DNA from: Erigeron canadensis
Lineage: Eukaryota; Streptophyta; Magnoliopsida; Asterales; Asteraceae
NCBI RefSeq assembly: GCF_010389155.1
Contig: NC_057769.1
Coordinates: 10,106,735 to 10,170,734, forward strand
Direction of reading: 5' to 3'
Length of the DNA stretch: 64,000 bases
Positions 47,315-58,619 of this stretch are shown here, one piece after another (position 1 is the stretch's first letter; every line of letters begins with the position of its first letter). Under the pieces are notes generated by a model. The model had not been told where the DNA came from, searched no databases, and was given only the letters and a program-made list of their open reading frames with translations. The translations under genes were made by a program, and so were the position numbers.

Positions 47315-47823
47315 CTACTGCACCCTGCAAAAAAAAAAAAAATTCAAGAACATGTCAATACAAATTTTTTAATTTGTTAAGTTAGTGCATGTATTTGCAC
47401 TATATAAGTGAAGAAAGTATATATGTACTTATATATAAAATTGAAGAAGTTAAAAATACTATAGTAAAATACAACTGATTTAACATACTTGGCACAATCA
47501 GTGGTTGGGCTGATCTTGTAAGGGATACTGACACCACACTTGCCAGGAAGGCTGGCGGCATAGCCAGCATTAACGCCAGACGATGCACGCTTTAAGCAAT
47601 TACAGACAGCCTGACGATCAGGTGTTGTTTGTGCTGCCGCTTTTAGTGATTTAACACCACTGCAACATGCTGGAGGCACGACACCACCCTTCTGTAGGTA
47701 AGTAATGCATGGTGCCAACTTGCTTGTCACCTGACCACAACTAATGGCGGCCTCCGCATTAGGTGCCGCTAGAAGCATACAAGTCACGACTATACATAAA
47801 AACATCATAACCTTGGTTGCCAT
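47315..47823 (-). CDS. Non-specific lipid transfer protein type 1 (LTP gene 5)
   Basis: Exons 47823-47489 and 47324-47315 give 114 residues ending CAKVQ. The signal peptide of about 25 residues ends APNAEA before [10 protein letters not shown]. Eight cysteines are in nsLTP1 order (SCGQ, APCI, ACC, CNC, KCG, DC), with [10 protein letters not shown] at the end and a shorter loop after CNC ([13 protein letters not shown]). The intron is 164 bases with donor GTATGT. It lies about 12.5 kb from gene 4 in the same orientation, beyond the transposon-rich block and the LYK pseudogene. Confidence 0.93.
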
Positions 47824-47923
47824 TTTGAAGTATGATTTATTCGCTAACTAAATGACGGGAATGTATATTTTGTTAAGTTGTTGAAGATTTTTGTTGCAAG
47901 AAAAACGTTGTGAGATGTTATGT

Positions 47924-47966
47924 TATTTATAAGTGTTTTGTATCCAATTGTCCATGTCCACGTGTG
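47924..47966 (-). promoter_or_regulatory. TATA box and G-box of LTP gene 5
   Basis: On the minus strand, acttataaat (47933-47924) is about 100 bases upstream of the ATG. A palindromic CACGTG in acacgtgg lies at 47964-47959, some 30 bases further upstream. A G-box/ABRE close to the TATA box suggests ABA, light or stress control, which is inferred from the motif only. Confidence 0.55.
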
Positions 47967-48454
47967 TATGAATGAATTAAAGGAGGGGTGAAATTGAAGT
48001 AGTTAGTTGGAGGTTGGATTTAACATTATTTGAACCGTTAACTTCTTTGATGTTTGATGTTTTAGTGTATGGTTTATGTTAGTTGACTCGACTTTGATAA
48101 ATTAATAATATGGAGGCCGACTTCGTTTTACCGACAAATTATAAAGCCCAACGACCAAATGACTAAAGGTCATTGCGAGCTATCCAGTGTTGTATGAAGC
48201 TCAAACCCGGTCATATATACTAATTCCATAAAAAACCTCAATGCCTTTCTTAAGATCTTATAGAAATGTATTCGGACTTTTCTTTCTAATTTTTTGTCAT
48301 CCACTAATTATATGTTTCTTTCTTTTGTCGCATTACTTTTTCTTTGACTGAAAATCTTATATGCTTGTTCGTCAAATAATCCGGTAAAGTGGGAATATAT
48401 TAGCTATACGTTTGTAGTTAATATCTAGTTAAATATATTAGGAAAGTATATATA
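47967..48454. other. Upstream region of LTP gene 5
   Basis: No gene or bounded repeat recognised. Confidence 0.4.
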
Positions 48455-48782
48455 TCTATATATCTATTAAAAGAGTAGTTATCCTAATATTTTAAAACCT
48501 CTTTCAATTTAAAGCTATTTTTAAAAATTGACACAAAAGCTTTTATCCCATGTGTCATTTTTATAAATTTTTATAATAATTATCTTATTTAAACATATAA
48601 TAATTATCTTATTTAAACATATTTAATGAATTCCAAAAATTCTATATATGGCAAAGATATTTTAATAAATTCAAATCAAATATAAATATTAATAAACTAT
48701 TTTGGGGTTTATAGAATTTGTGTCAAAATTATTTTCAAAAAATAAATTTGATAACCGTACATCGTGCGGGTAAAACACCTAG
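48455..48782 (+). mobile_element. Short Helitron, 328 bp
   Basis: Starts TCTATATATCTATTAAAAG after A and ends ccgtacatcgtgcgg followed by gtaaaacacCTAG before T. The internal ctctttcaatttaaagct near the 5' end is shared with the 41151 Helitron. The start could also be the second TC at 48463. Confidence 0.8.
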
Positions 48783-48800
48783 TATATATATATATATATA

Positions 48801-49019
48801 TGAGAAAAGTAAGTATGAGGCTGTTATGCATCTAACTTTAATGAAAAACCTCTCAAATACCTTTTTTATAAACCAAAAAAATTATGGGGAGGCAAACATT
48901 AATACTTTAATATTTTGAATAAATGTTTGGCCCCTCATGATTTTTATGGTTTAAAAAAAACTATGTGAGGGGTTTTTTACCCAACTTAGGTGTCTAACAG
49001 CCTCATATTTCCTTTGCCA
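48801..49019. mobile_element. Foldback MITE inserted in a TA run
   Basis: The ends carry inverted gtatgaggctgttatgcatc / atatgaggctgttagacacc arms, followed by inner arms aaaaacctctca and tgaggggttttt. TA repeats flank both sides, as expected for insertion into the microsatellite next to the Helitron end. Confidence 0.75.
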
Positions 49020-49856
49020 TATATATATATGAAAAAGTTTATGTAAAAATTTTTTTAATTGAAAAAATTATGAAATCCTTTAAATTATAACTTGTTCACA
49101 TGTGAATGATGTATATGTTATACTTAATATTATTAATCATATTCATATGTGAATATATGGTTCTCCATGAACTTTCAATAAATAAAAAAAAATAATTGTT
49201 TAAAGGTTAATCAAGAAATTAGAATCTCTGGTTTAGTTAAATACATAATAAACTAAAAAAAAAAAAATGCAATTAATTAAGACATTGGTTTTCCTTACAC
49301 GATAAACAAAAAATAATGTATGAAAAAAGGTTGAGAAATGCTCAAACACAGCCTTTTGGAAATACACTTAACGTGTATAAAAAATTCATCCCTGAATTTT
49401 ATAGTAAAAATTCAACTATTTAATAATGCACATTAACTCTGCGTTTAACAAAACCCAAAAAGATTATATGAATACGGAGTTTATAATAGTGGCTATCAAG
49501 ATTGATATAAAATTGTCGGATAATTTGTAATATAACGTTTTTCTTTTTTTTGTAATATATTGAAAATGACCAAGCTTTTTTATAAAATTTTTTTCTTAAG
49601 TCCATAATTTTAGTAAAAAGAAACATTAATTTCGATTTAGCTAATAATATATTTAATATGTAGTTTGAATTAAAAAATTGTTTGAAGTGTAGTTAAATAT
49701 TTCCAAAAAAAATAAATATGAGAAATAAACTTTTAAAATATTCAACAAGCTAAGTGGTTAAAAGTTTTTTTTGACATAAAAGAAGAAAGAAATTAGTGCA
49801 TATATAGCTAGCCTATATATTTCCAGAACTTTGTTCATTTGAGTCTTAAATTTTCT
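49020..49856. other. AT-rich spacer
   Basis: Nothing coding seen. A caca(t)gtgaat motif recalls the MITE family at 12092 and 42377, but no ends were found. Confidence 0.4.
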
Positions 49857-50883
49857 TTGGAAACTAGGGGATAAATCCTAGCCATTGGATTATCCCCTCA
49901 AAAATAAATCCCAACCCTTTATCCCTCCCTTCCCTTTCCTCTCATCTCTTTCCCCCCACCAAGCCACCACACACACACACACACAATCTGATCGGCGACG
50001 GAATCTTGAACCACCGCCATCTCCATCTTTATCTCTGACCGGCGACGACCAACTCCTTCTCCTTCTTCTCCGGCGAGACAACCGCCGGAAAATGCAACAA
50101 CTTCGCCGGAAAAACTTCAAACGCCGATAAAACCTTCGTTCCTTCGAATTAGAACATCAAACTTACACCAAAACACTCACAATCACACCGCGAACAAACC
50201 CTGACCAAAAATTAATCCGATCTATACTCTCTGGAAAACTTAAAAAACTCACCGAAAAAATTAAAAAACACTATATCTTTGTTGTTTCTTCTACTTAATG
50301 CATGAAACTTGTGCCAAATCACTCAGAAACACATTCCGCACAGACCCTAGCCAATAAACACTGTTTTCGAACTCGCCAGAAAAATCACAGTGTCGCCGGA
50401 AAAATCACAATCCACCATCTCTTGGATCGCCGCCTATCAAATCCATACCATTCCCATATGCGTCCCTTGACGGTCAGTTTAGAACGGATAAGGGCCTCTG
50501 GCCCGTTCCGTATCCACCCGAGAACGAAATTGATTACCAGAGAAGTCGTCGGAGAAGATTCGACGGCGTTAGTGTCTTAGTGATTACCAATCAAGCTTGA
50601 TTTGGCTTGACCAATCAAATATGATTAGAAAATGTCGCCGGAGTAATTCACCGGAGTAATTCGCCAGAGTAACCAATCAAGCTTGATTGGCTTGACCAAT
50701 CAAATATGATTGGACAATGTCACCGGAGTAATCCGCCGGAGTAACCAATCAAGCTTGATTGGCTAGACCAATCAAATATAATTGCACAGTCGCCGGAGTA
50801 ATTCACCGGAGTAACCAATCATGTTTGATGGGATTTTGATGATGGTTGATCCAAGGGCTGAGATTAATCCCTTGGTTTCCACC
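49857..50883. mobile_element. Inverted-repeat element with GC-rich interior and a 66-bp tandem repeat
   Basis: The left end ggaaactaggggataaatcc continuing tagccattggat pairs with the right end, reverse-complemented ggaaaccaagggattaatct continuing cagcccttggat. The interior is unusually GC-rich for this window (ccgccggaaaa, ttcgccgg). It carries a 5'-leader-like CT/CA-rich tract, and a unit gtcgccggagtaatt...aaccaatcaagcttgattgg...gaccaatcaaatat is repeated about four times at 50590-50820. It could be a transposon that captured host gene leader sequence, but no target duplication was found and no open frame has a recognisable product. Confidence 0.55.
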
Positions 50884-52259
50884 ATTTTTTAAGGATTCAT
50901 ATGAATACAACCCTATATTTCCATCCCTATTAATCCTTTATTTTTTCATATTTTTTTAATTATTAAAATTTAGATAGCTGATATGGTAGGTATTAGGCTC
51001 ATTTCCATCTTTCTATTATTTTTTTTTGTTCTTTTATTATTTAGCATTTGATATTGTGGTAGATAAAAGGTTATGTTTAATAATAACATGTGTTCAATAA
51101 AAATGCTAAATTAGTGAATGTTTGGCAAGGGTGTAGTGTTAAAGTTTTGGCACTTTGTCAAGTTTGGCAAAAAATAGGCCAATACAATAATGTCACTTGT
51201 CATAGCAAAAAAACTTGTCAATAAAGGACGGGTCTAAGTACTAGTAGCTTATATTGGTCATACACTTTTTGTTTCACAATTATCATAAGATTTATTATAT
51301 ATATCTTTTTTTTTTTTTTTTGAGAATTCCCGTCTAATTGACGGGTCTGAGTACTAGTAGCCTATATATGTCGCACTAGGTTAAGGTATGCTTGTTAACT
51401 TACGAGGCGGATGTTCTACGACTTTTGCCATGTCAGCAAAAAGCTCATTCAATAATTCAATGTAGGACTGTGGACTGTGGAGGATCACGAAACGAATCAT
51501 ACCAACCCACACGTGAAATTGAAACTCTGTTAATAATTAGCCTCGTTTTTAAGTTTTAATAACTTAAGCCCAAATCTTGACCTTGGACAAACAATAAATA
51601 TATAGTATTTTACTGTATATATTATTATTATTACTACTCGTATTATATATGCTAACGGTACACGCAGGCCCGGTGATTAGCATGTCCAATCGGCACAATC
51701 AAGCAGGGCATTAAAACTTAAGGGGCACCAATATATTTGACTTTTACATTAGTGTATATATATATATATATTCCAATTCTAAAGCCCAAATAAGTTAAGC
51801 ACTTATGTAGTTATGTGTACGAGTGTGTATAAACAGTCTCAAGCCCAATAACAATGATTATTTTTCTTGTGACTAGTTTCAATTTTTGTTAATTATATAA
51901 ATACTTTAATGTCATTTTAATTTGATTTTCCATTTTTAGTCAAAATTAAATAATTCATATATAATTTTTAATGTCAAAATTAAATAATTCATTTTATTTG
52001 TTTTAATAAAATTTTGTTAATTTATTAATTCATATATAAGTTAATAAAAGGGAAAATTTAGGTGTTTGGAGGACCCATTGTATATTATCGAGTAGGGTAT
52101 TTAAAATCCATGGGACGGGCCTGGGTACACGAAGTGCGCAGGGGAAAAAGGTAGTCGCGGGTTTGCTTGATTGCACACCGCTCCGCCCTATAAATGTCTG
52201 GGTGAGCAAAATGGACATAGCCATTACTGTTTTGACCTTCTAATCTTAATATTTAATTA
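50884..52259. repeat. Spacer with a short duplicated phrase
   Basis: gacgggtct(a/g)agtactagtag occurs at about 51227 and 51340. A tRNA-like piece near 52060-52170 (ggtgtttggaggacccattg, gcgggtttgcttgattgcac) may be an old SINE. No gene. Confidence 0.4.
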
Positions 52260-53284
52260 CTAGCTTAAGCACCCGGGTAATACCCGGGTAATATTAAAAT
52301 ATTTTATTATAGCTATAACAGTTATGATGTAGATGTTAAATATGAAAAGTTGACAATATATATAATAAACATATATTTATAAAATAGCATATCGTTAAAG
52401 TTTATTATAATTGATAACAAAGAAATAAAAGAAAGTCTAAATATTTAAAATAAGATACAATGCTAACGATGAATTCAAAATATGATCAAATAACAAAGAA
52501 AAAACGAAAACATTTTGATGTGTTAATGTATCCAAGTCTAATTAAAAAACCATCAATGCATTTTTGTTACTGAATTTTTTCTTTAAAATTGGCATAATTT
52601 TATAACATGATCAGTGGGAAACATTTTTTTTTACTGAAATTGTGAGATCTAAAATAAGGAACATATAGAAGCTTCTCCTCAAATAAGGAAAGTTGACGAG
52701 TGGTTTTATATTGAAACAATCCGCATTAACTAATAGCAAAATAAAATATAACGAAATCAGTAATATATTGACCCTAGTTACATTGACAATCCAATTCTTC
52801 ATGGTTTTCAAAATGACATGAGTCATCGACTCTAAAGTGTATGTCTCTAAACCAATCTAATCTCTAAACAAAACTTACAATTTAATCTTTAAAGTCCATA
52901 TTGCTTTCTCTTATTTGATCCTGCTCCAAAGCTCTTTTGTAAACAATTCATTTATTTCTTAAGTAATTTTTAATTTTTTGAATAACACAAACGTCTTTTA
53001 TTTTAGTAAAAAACTATATATAAAAAAAAACATAGAAGATTTAGATACATGATAAATAAATATATATATATTTGAATTTGGGAATCTAAAACAGTAAAAA
53101 AGAGATATCCGTAGATTGTAGTTTAATTAGTAAGTTTAGTATTATGGACAAGTGAAAATAAACATGACATCATAAATAATCTTTTTTAGAAAAAGTTAGT
53201 GAATGAAAGAGTTTAAGCTATGCCAAGTAGGATTATTTTAAGCTACTTTTTAGGAAGGGACTTGTACTTTATATATGAAAAAGA
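52260..53284 (-). mobile_element. Helitron, 1025 bp (inverted copy of the 25582-26239 family)
   Basis: On the minus strand it starts TCTTTTTCATATATAAAG after A (53284 downward) and ends with acccgggtattacccgggtg followed by cttaagCTAG at 52263-52260 before T. The hairpin acccgggta/tacccgggt is intact here. Its length exceeds the partner by about 370 bases of unrelated AT-rich sequence. No helicase gene. Confidence 0.8.
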
Positions 53285-53986
53285 TTAATTAAGTTAGGAA
53301 AAAATAAACTACTAACAACTAACGTTATCGTTATCTAAAAATTTAAGCCCAATTGGAGCGTTATCAAACTCGAATTAATATGTGACAAACTGTAAGTATA
53401 TTCAAGCTAAAAGTTGCAAAAATATAATAGCTATTTCTTACATATGTGATGTGCACACCCAATCTAATAAAAAAAATTAATCATATATAACACTTAAACA
53501 TTTTTAAAAATATAAGGAAAAATTCCATGTTTGAGATCAGTTATTATACTATTTAATAAAAAAAACAGCCACCTGTTAAAAGTTATTTTTTAAACTGCTT
53601 TAAAGTTGTGTAATTTTCACCTAGCATTCTTTAAAATTAACTTCACTTACACTATCCTTTAAACGTTAAAGATTAAATTACACTATCAATCATTTATATA
53701 TATATTTTAAGATATTTTCATTAACCCTTTACATCAATTACTTCTATATTAATTATCTACATCACTCGCCGCCACTTCCATCACCAACAATCGCTTCACC
53801 ACCACACCATCGTCACCACAACCACTACCAGCATTGTGTGGATCGTGCTAGTTTATAAAAATTAAAATGACGCCTAAGACATGGGACTGAAAGAGCATGG
53901 CATGTCAATATTGAATGTTTGAAACTATAAATTTTAGCGATTGTAATTTGGACTCTAGATTTAAATTGTATTTTTTTTTTCTTTTT
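53285..53986. other. AT-rich spacer with a cca-rich tract
   Basis: A low-complexity ccaccacacc/tcaccaca stretch lies at about 53766-53830, the strand complement of the ggtggt tract near 23240. No gene. Confidence 0.4.
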
Positions 53987-54983
53987 CCAAAGTATTTTTT
54001 TTCGTCCCTGTAGTTTTTTAAATAAACATTTTTCATTCTCGCTGTTAACTTTTGGCTAAAATCGTCCTTGTGGTTTGCATTTCGTCCCTGCCGTTATAAC
54101 TTTGCCGTTAAACCCCTCACATGCAAGTCACGTGAGGGGCATTTTCGTCTTTTCATAGAGTTCAGTGCAAAAAACGTCCCTGTGGTTTATCGTTTTTGCA
54201 TTTTTCGTCTTCGCCGTTAACAATTCCAGGAAAAAATTTCAAAAAAAACAAAATTACCGTACCAATTTAATCTAAACAAAACAAAAACCTATATACCTAC
54301 ATTTGAGGATATGCTCAATCATTTTCAAATGCAACCATGTACATACAATATTTTAAATACCGGTAGTATACCCGTAATACCGGTATCGAAAGGTACCCCT
54401 CTATAACTATTTCTGATTTTTTCGGTATTACCGTTCCGGTACTTCCGGTATTCACATTTTTTATTTTTTGATTTTTTTTTTTAAATTTATTTTTACAATA
54501 CTTTAATGTTATTTTTTGTAATTTGTTATAAAGTACCTATTTGTTTTTTTGTTTTTTAAGTGAATTCTAATTATATTTTGACTATTTTCGTTATATTGTA
54601 GTAAGTTTTATAACATTTTTTAAAAAAATAAAATATATTAAATTAGTTGTACCGGCCGGTATTAAATTAGATCCTTATATGTATGTGTGTATATAGGTTT
54701 TTGATTTGAGTTTGTTTTGATTTTGATTAAATTTTTGTTTGAAAGTTTGTTAAATTCAAGGATGAAAAATGCAAAAATGACAAACCATAAGGACGAATTT
54801 TGTACTTAACCATAAGAACAAATGGGTAAAAAGGCATATATGCCCCTCACGTGCCTTGCACGTGAGGGGGTTAACGAACCCCAGGACGAAATGCAAACCA
54901 CATGGACGATTTTAGCCAAAAATTAACGGCGATGATGTAAAGTGCTTATTCGAAAAACCACAGGGACGAAAAAAGTACTTTGG
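53987..54983. mobile_element. Non-autonomous DNA transposon with long inverted repeats
   Basis: The left end ccaaagtattttttttcgtc and the right end, reverse-complemented ccaaagtacttttttcgtcc, pair. The pairing continues over about 200 bases (ttttggctaaaatcgtcc, atttcgtcc, cacgtgaggggca). Related in style to 1241-2751. A run of ccggtattacc motifs lies near 54355-54450. No open frame of note. Confidence 0.75.
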
Positions 54984-54989
54984 CCTTTT

Positions 54990-55200
54990 TTTTTTTGTAA
55001 AGTTAGTTCGATTCAGACATGCTGAAGGCAATTTTAACCATCAAATCGCTGGACCTTCAACCCTCTCCTCATGGAAAATGCCTTGAGATGAGAAATCCAA
55101 GACTTGAACCTGAGACGGAAAAACTCACCTCTGGGCCCACATAATGAATTTAGAAGATACCCCTGGCCAACTCACCTAAGTGGAGTTGGTTATTTAAATT
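54990..55200 (-). mobile_element. Possible tRNA-derived SINE
   Basis: On the minus strand gtgagttggccagggg could be an A box and caggttcaagtcttg a B box, about 60 bases apart. No second copy was found in the window, so confidence is low. Confidence 0.35.
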
Positions 55201-55323
55201 GTATTTAAAGAATCGTAATATGTAAATCATCGTCTAACTTTCAAGAAGTTGATATAAATACTCACAATTTTAAAAATGCAGAAGAAATAATTGGCTAATA
55301 CTATCAATTTTGATGCGTTTATG

Positions 55324-55631
55324 CTATCTCCAATGCTAAGGATGTCCTCAGGCGTCCTTGAGCTGCCACATTATATCTTTACAAATCCTTACACATCCTT
55401 ATAAATTCTTAAAATCCTATAGTTTTATCTCCAACCATACAAACATTCTTACATATCCTTACATATCCTTTAACTCCATTGAAAACAAAAAAAATATATA
55501 AGTAAGGGCACCTAAGGGCATGCCCTTGGGTAAGGGCATACATCAAAAAATCTTTAGATTTGGACAAGCTTCAACCGCAAAGGATATCCAAGGGCACCTA
55601 AGGGCGTCCAAAAACATCACATTGAAGATAG
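55324..55631. mobile_element. Foldback MITE of about 308 bp
   Basis: The left end ctatctccaatg and the right end, reverse-complemented ctatcttcaatg, pair. Inside, aggcgtccttgag is complementary in style to the repeated aagggcacctaagggc blocks near 55505-55600. The superfamily is not determined. Confidence 0.6.
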
Positions 55632-56055
55632 TCTTATATTAGGATCGAATCCTTGCATATATGGTAACTAAGATTCTCTCACCATATATGGAGTTTTTAG
55701 ATTTCAAACCTTCACCAATTCAAAAAAAATCACAAATGAAAAACTCTTATTCCCAATAGTTGCTTGATTCTCCAAATTACTTTTCGTTAATCCTTATTCC
55801 TTTTTGTTATATGTACACTTAATCCAAATTACTTTTCGTTCTTATTCCTTTTTGTATGTACACTTGAAGTTATGAACTTTGAACAAGGATTAAAAACGAG
55901 TTTTTTTTTCTCTTTTCTCTCTCTCTACCCTCTGCTCTCACCTCTAACGTCTCTTTCTCCTGGATCTTGGACCGGAGATTGAGCCTATGATTTCGAGATT
56001 CAAATAATATATTTGAGATTGAGAGTTTGAGATCGAGATTATTCCCACCTGGTTA
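55632..56055. other. Spacer
   Basis: A short direct repeat of aatccaaattacttttcgtt occurs at about 55772 and 55811. The ct-rich tract near 55910-55960 is low complexity. No gene. Confidence 0.4.
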
Positions 56056-56200
56056 AAGCTTTCACTTCAGTGGATCTAACCCTATTTTTTTGGGTCGGGG
56101 GTCCCTTCCACTTCGGTGGATCTGGAAGCAGCCTCTTTACTTAATGTAAGGGTAAGGTCTGTCTACATCATACTTTCCCCGTACCCCGGCTTATGCCAGA
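56056..56200 (+). mobile_element. SINE family S1-like fragment
   Basis: ggatctggaagcagcctctt, gtaaggtctgtctacatcat and ctttccccgtaccccgg follow the middle of the S1 SINE and also recall the Au-type SINE of plants. The head is preceded by two copies of cacttc(a/g)gtggatct. Confidence 0.5.
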
Positions 56201-56639
56201 ATTTGGTACCATTGTCGTTTTCGTTCTTGTCACATGAAGCTATATGTGTTATTGACAATATTTTGAATTAGTTTCTCCCGATAACGAAAATCTAAAATAT
56301 TGAAAGAACGAAACGTGTTAACAATTGATTTATTAGAATTAAGATTTAATTACATGATCATGAAAACAATAATAATAATATTCATATGGACGCTTCAAAT
56401 AATTCCCCCCACCCCACCCCACTTATTGCACACTGCATCCACCTCTAGGGGTGACAATGACAATTGACGACATCCAACGTTACCTCTAATTCGTGATGTC
56501 TAAGGCACATTTATATAAGAATTGTGTTTGTATTTGTTGATAATATATCTTAAGATGAAAAATCTCATATAAAAATATAATATAGAAACGATATCAATAT
56601 ATAAAACTCATGCACAATAGCTATATATATACTTTAACC

Positions 56640-56882
56640 ACTGGATTAAACCCCAGTGGCCAGGAGTGTTTCACTAAACCTGCGATGTGGGGCCCCGGTA
56701 GAGTTTACTCCAAGGTTTCGAGTTCGAGCCTTGGTAGATCTCCTTGACGGTATTTTCCAATAAAGGAGGTGGTATGGTGAGAAAGACTATTTAAGATCCG
56801 TTTAGTGCGGGACCCTTTCGTTGTACGATTAACACACATTATACGTGTCGAAGGTAAAATTCACTTGTAAAAAAAAAAAAGA
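56640..56882 (+). mobile_element. tRNA-derived SINE, single copy
   Basis: An A-box-like cagtggccaggag and a B-box-like cgagttcgagcctt sit at tRNA-like spacing near the start. The element ends ggtaaaattcacttgtaaaa with an A run. The last part resembles the 3' end of family S2 (aaaattcaccttttaaaa). Confidence 0.55.
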
Positions 56883-57038
56883 AGTTATACATATACTTTA
56901 ATTAAACATTTATATAAAACTTGTGTTTACAATATCTTTCTTCTATATACAATAATTATATACTTTTAACAAAAAATACTTGTATTTTTACCATTGAAAT
57001 ACAATATTATTGCATTTTCTATCTTAACTAACTAATTA

Positions 57039-57379
57039 TCAACGATGAGTTGGTTTAGTGGATTAGAGTTCCCTTGGTGAACACTTATAGGTCTCAGATT
57101 CGAATTTTCATTCCATAACTTTGAGATACAGGTAGTCCTTTTATAAGGATTTGACTTGGGTATACTCAGGTTCAAGTTTGAGGAGACAGAGTTTATCTCT
57201 ATTAATGGTCGTACTTTCGGGTGAACTAGTAGGGGGTTTTCCCCCATTGGGTATTTAAAATAGTCATTTCTACTTCGAGTGATCTCTCTAGCACGGACCC
57301 GATTCAGATAACGTATACTAGACCTCTCGCTATCGAATCGCGACACAAAATTTACAGTAAAATTCACCTTTTAAAAAAA
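57039..57379 (+). mobile_element. tRNA-derived SINE (family S2), copy 2
   Basis: Flanked by the 9-bp repeat aactaatta (57030-57038 and 57380-57388). It shares with copy 1 the blocks tgggtatac(t/c)cag, taatggtcgtactttcgggt, agtagggggttttccccc, gacctc(t/c)cgct and tcgaatcgcgacacaaa, and an A-rich end. The 111-codon minus-strand open frame here is not a gene. Confidence 0.8.
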
Positions 57380-58199
57380 AACTAATTAAATGATTTAGAC
57401 ATCCAGCTAAACATAATTATAATAAGTTACGTGTAAAAAGATATGTCGAAATAAGAAAGCAACCAATAGAAATTGAACAAGCTAACAACTTGATCAATAA
57501 ATGCTTGACTACGAAAGTGAGAACAGGATTCTCATTTGTCAACGTATTTTTCCATATAAATCAATCATAATCATAAAGAACACATATGGACTCATTTTTA
57601 GAGGCTTCACACTCATCTCTTTAACTACTAGTCACAAGTCATAGTTAGTGGCACATTAAAAAAAAATATATTTTAAGGATTAATCCCTATCTAATATCAA
57701 GGATTAGTCTTGTACCTACCAAATATTTAAATCTACCATTTTATCTAAACTTACATTTTTTTTGAACGGCATTCTATTCTCTTTTGACTCCTAAATTAAA
57801 CGTATCTCTGTAAACCGGGACTCTCAAAAAACTCATATTAATTCACCCTCACAAATGTGAGAAGTGAGACCCGAATCTAGGTAGATCCTCTCAAGGTCAA
57901 TGACCTTACCAATGGGCCACCAACCCCATTGACAAACTTTACATTTTTAACCCTCTAAAATTATAACAAAATATTTATAAACTACCAACTTTGGATTTTC
58001 ATCAAAATCAATAAATAAATAAAATCAAACCTTATAAAGAAAAAAATTATTATATATGTGAAAATATTTTACCTAAAAACACATACTCCATTTTATTTTA
58101 CAAACTAAAACATACATAATGAAACATTAATAAAGAGTAAAAACCATACATAATACTAAAACATTCATAATATTTAAATACATAATATTAACACTCGAA
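57380..58199. repeat. Spacer with a tRNA-like relic near 57840-57930
   Basis: gtgagaagtgagacccgaat...ggtcaatgaccttaccaatgggcca (minus-strand tRNA-like) resembles 25870-25935, which suggests a third, degraded SINE family. The rest is AT-rich. Confidence 0.4.
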
Positions 58200-58619
58200 A
58201 AAGTCCGAGTCCACAATACTATCGCGTCATTGCGATAAATGTATCGACAGGGTTCAAGAGACCCGACAGTGTTTCCGGGTTGAAGAGATGCTTACTTCTC
58301 CCCAGGGTCAGTCTGGTAATCATCAGGATGACCACCACCGACATTGCCTTGCAAAAATAACCCGTGGTCTAATGTAGCACTCAAAGTGGAAGTGGGAGTG
58401 CTAAGCTGGAAAATAATTTGATCCAGTCAGTCAATCTTATGTCGAAGATAAGTAATATACTCCCCCTACAACTTCAAGTCGTCCGATTTCGGCTATGTAA
58501 GTCTCCTTGTTGGAAGTTATGCTTTCAATCACATTGTTAACTCCAGATCTGTGTCTATCATCGTTAAGCATATGCTTTTGCATGGCCATTTTTGCATCAA
58601 AGACAGTAATATTTGCCAT
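58200..58619 (-). pseudogene. Transposon-associated gene of unknown function, copy B
   Basis: From ATG at 58619 the minus strand reads MANITVFDAKMAMQKHML, VNNVIESITSNKETYIAEIG, then needs a one-base shift near 58470 to continue GEYITYLRHKID. After an intron ending ttttccag (about 58405) the last exon encodes LSTPTSTLSATLDHGLF and GGGHPDDYQTDPGEK before a stop. The (G/Y)xxTDPGE motif and the helix-then-acidic-tail layout match copy A at 39549-40089. The function is unknown. Hairpin-rich DNA at 58200-58300 (caagagacccgacag, cccgg) may be the element's subterminal region. Confidence 0.45.
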
